Shown: positions 16,432 through 25,700 of the stretch, in pieces
Layout of the letters: the number at the start of each line of letters is the position of its first letter
Position numbering within the stretch: position 1 is the stretch's first letter
DNA from: AC-32 sp963763475
GTDB lineage: Bacteria; Actinomycetota; Thermoleophilia; Gaiellales; Gaiellaceae
Assembly (NCBI GenBank): GCA_963763475.1
Contig: CAVXOR010000005.1
Span: forward strand, 1 to 64,000
DNA length: 64,000 nucleotides
Reading direction: 5' to 3'
The notes under the pieces: generated by a model
Databases searched by the model: none
Told to the model about the DNA's origin: nothing
The model's input: the letters and a program-made list of their open reading frames with translations, nothing else
Translations under genes and position numbers: made by a program

Positions 16432-19296
16432 ATGGCCGAGCTTCCGACCGGCACCGTCACCCTGCTCTTCACCGACATCGAGGGCTCGACGCGGCTGCTG
16501 CGCCGGGCCGGTGATGCCTACGCCGAGCTGCTGGCCCGGCACCGCGCGCTGCTCGACGAGGCGTTCACGCGGCACCGCGGGGTCGTGGTCGACAGCGAGG
16601 GAGACGCCTTCTTCGTGGCGTTCGCGTCGGCGAAAGACGCGGTCGCCGGCGCCGCCGCGGGACAGCGCGCGCTTGCCGAGCACGACTGGCCCGGCGGCTA
16701 CGAGGTCCGCGTGCGCATGGGCCTCCACACCGGCGAGCCGCACGCCGTCGAGGGCCGCTACGTCGGGCTCGACGTGCACCACGCCGCGCGCGTGATGGCC
16801 GTCGGTCACGGCGGCCAGGTGCTCGTCTCCGAGGCGACGCGGGCCTTGCTCGACGACGCCGCGCGCCTGCGGGACCTCGGCGAGCACCGGCTGAAGGACC
16901 TCACTCGACCGCAGCAGCTGTACCAGCTCGAGCTCGACGGCCTGCCCAACGAGTTCCCGCCGCTGGCGACGCTCGACAACCGGCCGACGAACCTGCCCGC
17001 GCAACCGAACGCCTTCATCGGCCGCGAGCGCGAGCTGGCCGAGACGCGCGCGTTGCTGGATCGCGAGGAGGTGCGCCTGTTGACCCTGATCGGGCCGGGC
17101 GGGACGGGGAAGACCCGCCTGGCGCTCCAGCTCGCCGCCGACGTCGTCGAGCAGTTCCCCAACGGCGTGTTCTTCGTCTCGATGGCCCCGATCCGCGACT
17201 GGGAGCTGGTCGTGCCCACGACGTTGCGGACGCTCGGCCTGCGCGAGCAGCCGGGGGAGACGCCGCTCGAGACGCTGACCGACTACCTGCGCGAGAAGGA
17301 GCTCTTGCTGCTGCTGGACAACTTCGAGCACGTCATGGCCGCGTCGCCCGCAGTGGCGGGGCTGCTCGACTCTGCGCCCGGCCTGCAGGGGCTCGTCACG
17401 AGCCGGATGCCGCTGCACCTCCAGGCGGAACGGGCGCACCGGGTTCCGCAGCTCGCCGTTCCCGACCTGCGGCGACCGGCGCGGGCCGAGGAGGTGATGA
17501 ACTACGAGTCGGTGCGGCTGTTCGTCGCCCGCGCGCGGGCGGCCGCCGTCGACTTCACCGTCACGGACGTGAACGCCGAGGCGGTGGCGGAGATCTGCGT
17601 TCGGCTCGACGGGCTGCCGCTCGCAATCGAGCTCGCGGCGCCTCGCGTCAGGACGCTCACGCCCCCGGCGCTGCTGCGCCGCCTCGACCAGCGGCTGGCC
17701 CTCCTCACCGGCGGCGCGCAGGACGTCGACCCGCGCCAGCGGACACTCAGAGGGACGATCGAGTGGAGCTACGACCTCCTGCTGGCCAAGGAGAAGACGC
17801 TCTTCGCCCGGCTCGCGATCTTCGTGGGCGGCTGCCGGCTGGAGGCGGCGGAAGCGGTCTGCGACTTCGACGGCACCTTCGGCGGCGAGCTGCTCGACGG
17901 GCTGGACTCGCTCGTTCAGAAGAGCCTTCTGCGCCAGCGCGCAGACTCCGACGGGGAGCCGCGCTTCTGGATGCTGGAGACGATCCGGGAGTTCGGCCTC
18001 GAGCGGCTGGAGTCGGCCGGCGAGCTGGAAGAGGCCTGCGGGCGCTACGCAGCGTGGACGGCGGACGAGGCCGAGCGGCTCGATGTCGAGTCGCGTACCG
18101 GCGACCACCCGGCCTTTCTCGCGCGCACGGACGACGAGTACCCGAACGCGCGCGAGGCGATCGCGTTCGCGCGCAAGACGCGCGACGGCGAGCTGCTGCT
18201 GCGGCTGGCGACGGCGCTCTGGGGCTTCTGGTCCTCCCGCGTGTACGGGACGGAGGGGACGCGCGCGCTCGAGGATGCGCTGGACCTCAGCGGCCGGCGG
18301 CCGGCGCGAACGTTGCTCGGGCTCTGCACGCTGCGGATGCTCAGCGGGGCCGGCGAACAGCTCAGCGGCATGGCGGAGGAGGCGCTCGCGGCCTGCGAGC
18401 AGCTGGGCGACGACTACAGCCTCGCCCAGGCCTGGAATCTCGTCGGGAGGGTCGAAGGAACCGTGAAAGGGTCGCTGGGTACCGCCGAGGAGGCGTGGCG
18501 GCAGGCCCTCTCGTTCGCGCGCCGCGAGAATTACCGCTCCGAGCAGGCGGAGAGCGTCTCCTGGCTGATGGTCAGTGCCGTCTTCGGCCCGCTGCCGGTG
18601 GAAGAGGGGATTGCCCGTTGCCGCGAGTTCCTCGAGCTCGACGGAGACGACCCGACGATCCGGGCGACGTGCTCGGTCGAGCGCGCCGTGCTCGAGGCGA
18701 TGCGCGGGGACTTCGGCTCGGCGCGGGAGCTGCTGGCCGAAGGCAGGAGCACGATCGAGGAGTCGGGCCTCACCCTCTGGGCGGCGCTCAACGCGCAGGA
18801 GGCCTACCTCGTCGAGCTGCTGGCTGGCACGCCGGAGGCGGCGGTGGAGACCCTGCGCCAGAGCTACGCGACGCTCGATCAGGGCGGCGAGCGCGCCTAC
18901 CGGTCGACGATCGCGGGCTTCCTGGCCCACGCGCTCCTCGCCGAGAACGAGGACGTGGAGGCTGAGCGCTTCAGCCGCGAGAGCGAGCGGGCCGCTTCGC
19001 CCGAGGACGTGCTCTCGCAGGTGCTCTGGCGGACGGCGCGGGCGAAGCTCCTGGCGAGACGCGGAGAGCTCGCGCCGGCCGAGGCGCTGGCGCGAGAGGC
19101 GGTCGCGGTGGCGGAGCCGACCGACCTGCTGAGCACGCACGCGGATGCGCTCTGCGACCTCGCCGAGGTGCTCGTGCTGGCCGGGCGCAGCGACGACTCG
19201 CTGGCGGCCCTGCGGGACGCTTCCGAGCTGTACGAGCGCAAGGGAAACCTCAGCGCCCTCGCGCGCGCTCGCGCACGCGCGGGGGACCTCGGTTGA
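16432..19296 (+). CDS. Nucleotide cyclase-like / AAA ATPase / TPR regulator
   Basis: 954 residues in three parts. Residues 1-160 are a class III cyclase domain: FTDIEGST with metal Asp15, DSEGDAF with Asp58, MGLHTGEP, and LDVHHAARVM, in which the catalytic Asn is replaced by His116 while Arg120 remains. About 190-450 is an NTPase with Walker A GPGGTGKTRLAL and Walker B LLLLLDNFEHV. The rest is a helical TPR-like region. No C-terminal LuxR HTH is seen. Similar multidomain proteins are common in actinobacteria and are thought to be signalling regulators. ATG 16432 has GATAGT seven bases upstream. Confidence 0.88.
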   Translation: MAELPTGTVTLLFTDIEGSTRLLRRAGDAYAELLARHRALLDEAFTRHRGVVVDSEGDAFFVAFASAKDAVAGAAAGQRALAEHDWPGGYEVRVRMGLHTGEPHAVEGRYVGLDVHHAARVMAVGHGGQVLVSEATRALLDDAARLRDLGEHRLKDLTRPQQLYQLELDGLPNEFPPLATLDNRPTNLPAQPNAFIGRERELAETRALLDREEVRLLTLIGPGGTGKTRLALQLAADVVEQFPNGVFFVSMAPIRDWELVVPTTLRTLGLREQPGETPLETLTDYLREKELLLLLDNFEHVMAASPAVAGLLDSAPGLQGLVTSRMPLHLQAERAHRVPQLAVPDLRRPARAEEVMNYESVRLFVARARAAAVDFTVTDVNAEAVAEICVRLDGLPLAIELAAPRVRTLTPPALLRRLDQRLALLTGGAQDVDPRQRTLRGTIEWSYDLLLAKEKTLFARLAIFVGGCRLEAAEAVCDFDGTFGGELLDGLDSLVQKSLLRQRADSDGEPRFWMLETIREFGLERLESAGELEEACGRYAAWTADEAERLDVESRTGDHPAFLARTDDEYPNAREAIAFARKTRDGELLLRLATALWGFWSSRVYGTEGTRALEDALDLSGRRPARTLLGLCTLRMLSGAGEQLSGMAEEALAACEQLGDDYSLAQAWNLVGRVEGTVKGSLGTAEEAWRQALSFARRENYRSEQAESVSWLMVSAVFGPLPVEEGIARCREFLELDGDDPTIRATCSVERAVLEAMRGDFGSARELLAEGRSTIEESGLTLWAALNAQEAYLVELLAGTPEAAVETLRQSYATLDQGGERAYRSTIAGFLAHALLAENEDVEAERFSRESERAASPEDVLSQVLWRTARAKLLARRGELAPAEALAREAVAVAEPTDLLSTHADALCDLAEVLVLAGRSDDSLAALRDASELYERKGNLSALARARARAGDLG

Positions 19297-19321
19297 CACT
19301 GCGGCCCGCAGCGACGATATT
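19293..19321 (+). promoter_or_regulatory. Strong leaderless promoter
   Basis: TTGACA (19293-19298), a 17-base spacer and GATATT (19316-19321) are followed after six bases by ATG 19328. A start site six to seven bases after the -10 puts the mRNA 5' end at the ATG. The -35 overlaps the stop codon of the upstream regulator gene. Confidence 0.7.
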
Positions 19322-19327
19322 CGTCCC

Positions 19328-19525
19328 ATGCCGAAGCACCTCAAGGAACACGCCAAGAAGCACATCAAGGACCGGGACATCCCCGAGGACAAGCTCACGG
19401 ACGACGTCATCGAAGCGCTGAACGCCTTCTCGGACGACGAGCTGAAGAAGGTCGACGAGCTCGGCGACGCGCTCATGAACGACGGGATGCTCGACTCGAA
19501 CCAGAAGATCAGCGCGGTCCACTGA
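19328..19525 (+). CDS. Small charged hypothetical protein
   Basis: 65 residues, highly charged and helical: MPKHLKEHAKKHIKDRDIP, then KLTDDVIEALNAFSDDELKKVDELGDALM. No known domain. It sits under the best promoter in the window (TTGACA-17-GATATT) and its stop overlaps the CTG start proposed for the next gene, so the two are probably coupled. Confidence 0.7.
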   Translation: MPKHLKEHAKKHIKDRDIPEDKLTDDVIEALNAFSDDELKKVDELGDALMNDGMLDSNQKISAVH

Positions 19526-20187
19526 CCGCCACGGCGAGCGCCCGCCTGCGGGCGAAGCTCGCCATCCTGGTCGTGCCGTTCGCGCGCGCCTACACAGCGC
19601 TCGTCGAGCATCCGCGCCTCGGCGAGCTCTGGCCCGAGTACCTGATCCTGCAGCACCAGATCATCCGCGCGACCGTGCCCTTGACCGAGGCGGCACTGGC
19701 GCGGGCACGCGAGCTCGACGGCGACCCGCTGGCCGAGCCGCTCGCGCGCTATCTGGAGGAGCACGTGGACGAGGAGCTCGGCCACGACGAGACGCTGCTC
19801 GGCGACCTGGAGCTGCTGGGGCTCGATCGCGCGTCCGTGCTCGAGCGGATGCCGCCGCCGTCGGTCGCCGGGCTCGTGGGCGGCCAGTACTACTGGATCC
19901 AGCACTACCACCCGATCGCGTTCCTCGGCTACGTCGCGCTGATGGAGGGCTACCCGCCAACGCCCGAGCTGATCGATGAGCTGATCGACCGGAGCCGCCA
20001 CCCGAGAGCGGCCTTCCGCACATACGTCGAGCACGCGGAGCTCGACCCCGGGCACCGGGAGAACCTCGACAGGACGATCGACTCGCTGCCGCTGGACGAC
20101 GCGCACGAGGTCGCGCTCGGAATCTCGGCGATCGCGACCGCGGCTCTCGCCGCAAAGTCCATCGAGGAGCTCCTGGTCGAACCGTAG
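19522..20187 (+). CDS. Heme-oxygenase-like iron-containing redox enzyme family protein
   Basis: A helical protein resembling the TenA/PqqC/heme-oxygenase-like diiron group: YLEEHVDEELGHDETLL carries E and H ligands, and WIQHYHPIAFLGYVALMEGYPP and AELDPGHRENLD supply further His/Glu. The substrate is unknown. The proposed start is CTG 19522, which overlaps the upstream stop as CTGA and yields the N-terminus TATASARLRAKLAILVVPF. The conventional alternative is GTG 19573, 17 residues shorter. Confidence 0.75.
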   Translation: MTATASARLRAKLAILVVPFARAYTALVEHPRLGELWPEYLILQHQIIRATVPLTEAALARARELDGDPLAEPLARYLEEHVDEELGHDETLLGDLELLGLDRASVLERMPPPSVAGLVGGQYYWIQHYHPIAFLGYVALMEGYPPTPELIDELIDRSRHPRAAFRTYVEHAELDPGHRENLDRTIDSLPLDDAHEVALGISAIATAALAAKSIEELLVEP

Positions 20188-20203
20188 GTACACTGCGCCG
20201 CCG

Positions 20204-20929
20204 ATGGCCGGCGAACGAGTGAAATTGCAGGTCCAGGAGCGCGACAGCCGCGGCTCAGCCGAGTCGCGCCGCCTGCGCAAGGAGGGGCTGATTCCCGGTG
20301 TCCTCTACGGGCGTGGCAAGACGCCGCATCCGATCTGCATCCCCGAGCGCGAGCTGCGCCGGGTGCTGACGGGCGGCCAGGGCCTGCACGCGATCCTGGA
20401 CGTGACGCTCGAGGGCCAGAATACGACCCACCCGTCGATCCTCAAGGAGTACCAACAGCACCCGGTCAGGGGCGGGATCATCCACGTCGACCTGCAGGAG
20501 GTCCGCCTCGACCAGCCGATCCAGGCGCGCGTCGTGGTCGAGCTGATCGGCGAGCCGGTCGGTGTGACCGAGGGCGGCGTTCTCTCGCAAGTCAACCGCG
20601 AGATCACGGTCGAGGCCCTGCCGATGGAGATTCCCGAGCACCTCGACCTGGACGTCACCGGGATGGCGATCGGCGACACGCTGCGCCTCGTCGACCTGCC
20701 CGTCCAGGAGGGCGTCGCGTTCCTGGACGACCCCGAGGAGACGGTGCTCGCCACGGTGACGATGCCGACCCGGATCGTCGAGCCTGAGCCCGAAGAGGTC
20801 GAGGGCGAAGAGCTCGAAGAGGGCGAACTGCCCGAGGGCGAGGTGCCGGAGGGCGAGGAGGCTCCCGCCGAGGGCGAGGAAGCCCCGGCCGAAGGCGCCT
20901 CGGACGAACAAGAGTCCACCGAGGGCTAA
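20204..20929 (+). CDS. rplY: 50S ribosomal protein L25 (Ctc/TL5 form)
   Basis: L25 binds 5S rRNA. The N-terminal domain shows RDSRGSAESRRLRKEGLIPGVLYG and the middle the TL5-type beta domain (HVDLQEVRLDQPIQARVVVELIGEPVG in family form). The C-terminal 45 or so residues are Glu-rich low complexity with repeated EGEE-AP units. 241 residues, the long Ctc form. ATG 20204 has TACACT nine bases upstream. A palindromic element starts at its stop codon and separates it from pth. Confidence 0.93.
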   Translation: MAGERVKLQVQERDSRGSAESRRLRKEGLIPGVLYGRGKTPHPICIPERELRRVLTGGQGLHAILDVTLEGQNTTHPSILKEYQQHPVRGGIIHVDLQEVRLDQPIQARVVVELIGEPVGVTEGGVLSQVNREITVEALPMEIPEHLDLDVTGMAIGDTLRLVDLPVQEGVAFLDDPEETVLATVTMPTRIVEPEPEEVEGEELEEGELPEGEVPEGEEAPAEGEEAPAEGASDEQESTEG

Positions 20930-21092
20930 GTGGCCCGCCCGGCAATGCCCGGCGGCCTCTGGTCCACGATCACACTGCGCCAGGAACCACACTCGGCCTT
21001 GCCAAGGCAACCAGCCTTGGCTGCGGCCGATTGCGGCCCCTGGCTCGGTGCTCCTGAACCAGAGACTCGCCAGCATCGCCGGGCGGGCCACT
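20929..21092. repeat. 164-bp near-palindromic intergenic element
   Basis: Perfect 15-bp terminal inverted repeats, AGTGGCCCGCCCGGC (20929-20943) and its complement (21078-21092), bracket the gap between rplY and pth. Further paired blocks continue inward (ATGC/GCAT, CTCTGGT/ACCAGAG), and the exact centre is a hairpin CCAAGGC-aacca-GCCTTGG (21002-21020). The whole element can fold as one long interrupted stem. It runs from the last base of the rplY stop to two bases before the pth start. Confidence 0.8.
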
Positions 21093-21093
21093 A

Positions 21094-21687
21094 GTGCGCC
21101 TCTTCCGTCGGGGCGAGCGGGCCTCGACGCTGGACCTGCTCGTCGCCGGCCTCGGCAACCCGGGCCGCGAGTACGAGCGGACCCGTCACAACGCCGGCTG
21201 GGTCGTGCTCGACGAGCTGGCGCGCCGGCACGGCGGCTCGTGGCGCTCGAAGTTCTCGGGCTCGCTGGCCGAGGTGCGTCTCGGCGAGCTGCGGCTCGGC
21301 CTGCTGAAGCCCGAGACGTACATGAACGAGTCCGGCCGCTCGGTCGGCGGGGCCGTGCGCTTCTTCAAGGTCGAGCCCGAGCACGTGCTCGTCGTCCACG
21401 ACGACGTCGATCTCGAGCCGGGCCGCCTGCAGGCGCGCGCCGGGGGAGGGTTAGCCGGGCACAACGGCCTGCGTTCGCTTGCGCAGCACCTCGGCTCGCA
21501 GGACTTCCTGCGCCTGCGAATCGGCGTCGGTCGCCCTGGCCGCGGAGATCCGCGACCGGTCGCGGACTGGGTGCTGTCGCCGTTTGCGCCGGAGGAGGAC
21601 GCCGGGGCCCTGGTCGCACGCTCGGCCGACGCCGTCGAGGCGATCGCCACCGAGGGTCTCGAGGCCGCCCAGCAGCGGTTTAACTGA
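21094..21687 (+). CDS. pth: Peptidyl-tRNA hydrolase
   Basis: Pth recycles peptidyl-tRNA. The motifs are intact: VAGLGNPGREYERTRHNAGW (substrate loop and catalytic His), LLKPETYMNESG, VVHDDVDLEPGRLQ with the catalytic Asp, GGGLAGHNGLRSL and LRIGVGRP. 197 residues; GTG 21094. The rplY-pth pairing is widespread. The stop is directly followed by the convergent stop of the lipoprotein gene, forming TGATCA. Confidence 0.95.
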   Translation: MRLFRRGERASTLDLLVAGLGNPGREYERTRHNAGWVVLDELARRHGGSWRSKFSGSLAEVRLGELRLGLLKPETYMNESGRSVGGAVRFFKVEPEHVLVVHDDVDLEPGRLQARAGGGLAGHNGLRSLAQHLGSQDFLRLRIGVGRPGRGDPRPVADWVLSPFAPEEDAGALVARSADAVEAIATEGLEAAQQRFN

Positions 21688-22743
21688 TCAGCGGTTCCAG
21701 TCCGGGCAGCAGACACCCTTCCGCACGAAGACGCGCTTGCCGTCTGAGAGCCGCACGATCGAGAGCGAGATCTCCGGGTCGCCTCCGCTGCCGACCGAGA
21801 AGCGGCCGTCGCTCGAGGCCTCGTCGGCGAACACGTTCAGCCGCCGCAGCTTCTTGCTCTCGGTGTCGAGCACCGCGCCCTCGGTCCCCGACTCGCTGCG
21901 TAGGCCGATCAGCACGTGGGAGTCGTCCAGCCAGGCAAGTGGCTGGTACCCGTAGAAGCCGAGCAGCGTGATCGCTTCCGGCGCGCGCCCGATCACGATC
22001 TCGCGGTTCGAGCCGTCCGCGTCGATCGTCCCGATCCCGGGGGAACCGCAGTCGTCAAGGCTTCCACCGCTCGGAAAGTGCGAGAAGGCGATCCCGGCCG
22101 GGCCCCAGGCCGGGAAGGCGCTCAGGCCGTCGTGCGTGATGCGCTTGGGCGAGGAGCCGTCGAGCTTCGTCACGTACAGGTCGAACTGGTCGCCGCAGAT
22201 GCCCTGGTCGGTCGCGACGGGCGCGCGCGAGTAGACGAGCTGCTCCCCGTCCGGCGAGACGTCGAAGCCGTAGAACGAGCCCTTGGCGAGCGTGTGCGCG
22301 TCGCCCGTGTCGCGGTCGAGCGCCACGAGCGCGACTACCGCCGGGCCGGTCGCGGCCGAGGTGTAGAGCTGCTTGCCGTCGGGAGACCAGGCGAGCGGGC
22401 GCAACGTCCGCGGGGTCAGCCGGCGCGTCTTCGCGCCGTCGCTCGAGACCAGGAAGATCCCCTTGCCCGGGCGCTGCACCGCGACCGTCTTGCCGTCGGG
22501 CGCGAGCAGCGCGACGACGCCCGGGGTCAGGCGGTGGGCGTTCTCGCCGTTCGGCCGGGCGATCCAGACGGCTCCGTTCTTCGCCGAGTCGCCGGCGACG
22601 TAGACGAGGTGACGCTCAGCGGGCTCGATCGTCTTGACGTTACCGCTGTCCCCGCCGCTGCACGCCGACACGGCCAGCACGAGCGCGCCGGCGGCCAGTG
22701 CCGCGATCCCCGACTTCGACAACCCGGGGAAGATCGTACTCAC
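21688..22743 (-). CDS. PD40/TolB-like beta-propeller lipoprotein
   Basis: 351 residues from GTG 22743. The N-terminus is a lipoprotein signal (IAALAAGALVLAVSAC, lipobox V-S-A-C). The mature part contains WD40/PD40 blades such as LAWSPDGKQLYTS, FDVSPDGEQLVYSR and GTIDADGSNREIV, followed by a C-terminal region with paired cysteines. It probably acts outside the membrane in binding. Function unknown. It is divergent from mfd with 42 bp between the starts. Confidence 0.82.
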   Translation of the reverse strand: MSTIFPGLSKSGIAALAAGALVLAVSACSGGDSGNVKTIEPAERHLVYVAGDSAKNGAVWIARPNGENAHRLTPGVVALLAPDGKTVAVQRPGKGIFLVSSDGAKTRRLTPRTLRPLAWSPDGKQLYTSAATGPAVVALVALDRDTGDAHTLAKGSFYGFDVSPDGEQLVYSRAPVATDQGICGDQFDLYVTKLDGSSPKRITHDGLSAFPAWGPAGIAFSHFPSGGSLDDCGSPGIGTIDADGSNREIVIGRAPEAITLLGFYGYQPLAWLDDSHVLIGLRSESGTEGAVLDTESKKLRRLNVFADEASSDGRFSVGSGGDPEISLSIVRLSDGKRVFVRKGVCCPDWNR

Positions 22744-22785
22744 GGCTACGATTGGGGGGCGGAACCGCCGGTTCCGTCGTTCGTC

Positions 22786-25700
22786 ATGGACCTGCGTGAG
22801 ACCACCCGCCCCGTGCTGCATCCGCTCGTCGAGCAGCTGCTCGGCGACGAGCGCCTGGCCGCGTTTGCCGACGCGCTACCCGACCGTGCGCGCGTCTCCG
22901 AGCCGGCGTTGCCGCTGTTGCTGGCCGCCTTGCACGAGCAGCTCGGCCGCGCCCTCGTCGTGCTCTTGCCCGAGGACGCGGACGCCCGTGACGCGGCCGA
23001 GGGAGCGCGTTGGTTCCTGGGCGAGGAGCGGGTCGCACTGCTGCCGAGCCGCGGCGTGCGCTGGGGCTCGGGGCTCGATCCGCCGCCGCACCTCGTCGGC
23101 GAGCGGGCGCGTGCGCTCGACGTGCTCGCGGCCGGGGGGCTGGTGTGCGCGTCGGCGGCGGCCATCGCCGAGTCGCTCCCGCCGCCGGACAAACGGCCGG
23201 CTCCGATCCGCCTCGCGGCGGGCGAGGCGCCCGGGCTCGATGCGCTCGCCGAGCTGCTCGGGCTCGCGGGCTACGAGCGGGTCGACCGCGTCCAGGAGCG
23301 CGGCCACTTCGCCGTCCGCGGCGGGCTGATCGACGTCTTCCCGACCACCGGGCGCGAGCCGCTGCGCGTCGAGTTCTTCGGGGACGAGATCGAGGCCGTG
23401 CGCGCCTTCTCTGCCTTCACCCAGCGCGCGCTGCACGAGGTCGAGGGCGCGGTGGTCTACCCGGCAGCCGAACGGCGGCTCGACCTGCGCGAGCCGACGC
23501 TCCGGGAGGAGGACGAGCCCGAGCCGATCCCGGACGACCTCGTGCCGCCGCTCGAAGCCCCTCCCGACCTGGTCTGGGAGCCCGAGCAGGTGCGCGAGGT
23601 CTGGGCCGAGGAGCTCTCCGGCCAGGAGCCCTCGCTCGAGGGCAGCGCGGAGCTCGAGTCGTTCCCGCGCGGGCAGGCGCACGCGTTCGAGGCCCAGCGG
23701 CCGGCGATCGCGGCGCGCGGGCTGGCGGAGGCCGAGAACGAGCTCGCCGGCTTCGTCCGTGCCGGGAACCGGGTGGTGGTCGCCTTCCCGCACCGCGGCG
23801 AGGCGCTGCGCACGGCCAACCTGCTGCGGCGGGTCGAGCCGAAGATCCTCGAGCCCGGCGACCCGCTCCCGGACGAGCCGCAGCTCTACTTCGCTGTCTC
23901 GCCCGCGCGGCGAGGCTTTGTCTGGCGTGACCTGGGGCTCGTGCTGCTCCCCGACACGCAGGTCTTCCGCAAGCGCGCCCGCACGCGCGCCGCCCCGGCC
24001 GGCCGCGCGCTGCAGAGCTTCGCCGACCTGCGCACCGGCGACTTCGTCGTCCACGAGGATCACGGGATCGGGAAGCTGCTCGGCTTCGAGACGAAGACGG
24101 TCGCGGAGGTCACGCGCGACTACCTCTTCCTCGGCTTCCGCGGCGACGATCGCCTCTACGTGCCGCACGAGCAGATCGGCAAGGTCTCGAAGTACATCGG
24201 CGCGGATGCGGGTGCGCCCGCGCTCTCCAAGCTCGGCGGCAAGGCCTGGCAGAACCTGAAGAGCCGCGCGCGCACGAGCCTGCGCGAGCTGGCAGGCGAG
24301 CTGCTCGCGCTGTACGCGCGCCGCCAGCAGGCACCGGGGGTGGCCTACGAGCTCGAGAACGAGTGGCTCGAGCGGCTCGAGGCCGAGTTTCCCTACCGTG
24401 AGACGGAGGATCAGCGCAGCGCGATCGAGGCGGTCAAGGAAGACCTCGAGGCGCCGCGGCCGATGGACCGGCTCGTCTGCGGCGACGTCGGCTTCGGCAA
24501 GACCGAGGTCGCCGTTCGTGCGAGCTTCGCGGTCGCGGTCAACGGCAAGCAGACGCTGATGCTCGTTCCGACGACGGTGCTCGCCGAGCAGCACTGGAAC
24601 ACGTTCCGCGAGCGCTACCGCGACTTCCCGGTGCGCGTGGAGATGATTTCGCGCTTCCGGTCGCCGAAGGAGCAGAAGCAGGTGGTGGCCGACTTCGCAG
24701 CGGGCAAGGTCGACGTTCTGATCGGCACGCACCGCGTGCTCAGCCGTGACGTGATCCCGAAGGAGCTCGGCCTGGTGATCGTCGACGAGGAGCAGCGCTT
24801 CGGCGTCGCCCAGAAGGAGCTGCTGCGCGCCCTGCGGCTCGAGGTCGACGTGCTCTCGCTGAGCGCCACGCCGATCCCGCGCACGCTGCACATGTCGCTC
24901 TCGGGCCTGCGCGACATCTCGGTGATCGAGACCCCGCCCGAGGGCCGGCGGCCGATCCGCACCTACGTCGGCGAGTACGACGACGAGCTGGTCAAGGCGG
25001 CGCTCGAGCGCGAGCACGCGCGCGAGGGCCAGAGCTTCTTCCTCCACAACCGGGTCGAGTCGATCGAGGAAGCGGCGCGGAAGATCCAGCAGCTCGTCCC
25101 GGCGCTGCGGGTCGAGGTGGCGCACGGCCAGATGAGGGAACGCGAGCTGGAGGAGAAGATGCACGCGTTCCTGCGCGGCGACGCGGACGTGCTCGTCTCG
25201 ACCACGATCATCGAGTCCGGCCTCGACATCCCGCAGGCGAACACGCTGGTCGTCGAGCGCGCCGACGCGCTCGGGCTGGCCCAGCTCTACCAGATCCGCG
25301 GGCGCGTGGGCCGCTCGGACGTGCTTGCCCACGCCTACCTCTTCTATCCCGACTCCCGCGAGCTGACGCCGGAGGCGCGGGCGCGCCTCGCCACGCTCGC
25401 CGACCACACGGAGCTCGGTGCGGGCTTCGCGATCGCGATGCGCGACCTCGAGATTCGCGGCGCCGGCGACCTGCTCGGCGCGGAGCAGTCGGGGCACGTC
25501 GCCGCGCTCGGCTTCGAGCTCTACGTCGAGCTGCTGGCCGAGGCGGTCGCGGACCTTTCCGGCGAGCGGCGGCCCGCGGCGCGGCCGGTGCGCGTCGAGG
25601 CGAGCGTCGACGCCTACGTGCCCGCGCCGTACATCGAGGCGGAGGCGCTGAAGATCGACCTCCACCGGCGGCTCGCGCTCACGGCCGACGAGGACGAGCT

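Noticed and set aside
16189..20280. Very long open frames antisense to real genes (for example 16189-20280, 22876-25665, 34469-36844 on the minus strand)
   Set aside because: They mirror well-supported genes on the other strand, are Arg/Glu/Leu/Asp-rich without domains, and arise from GC-rich codon use.
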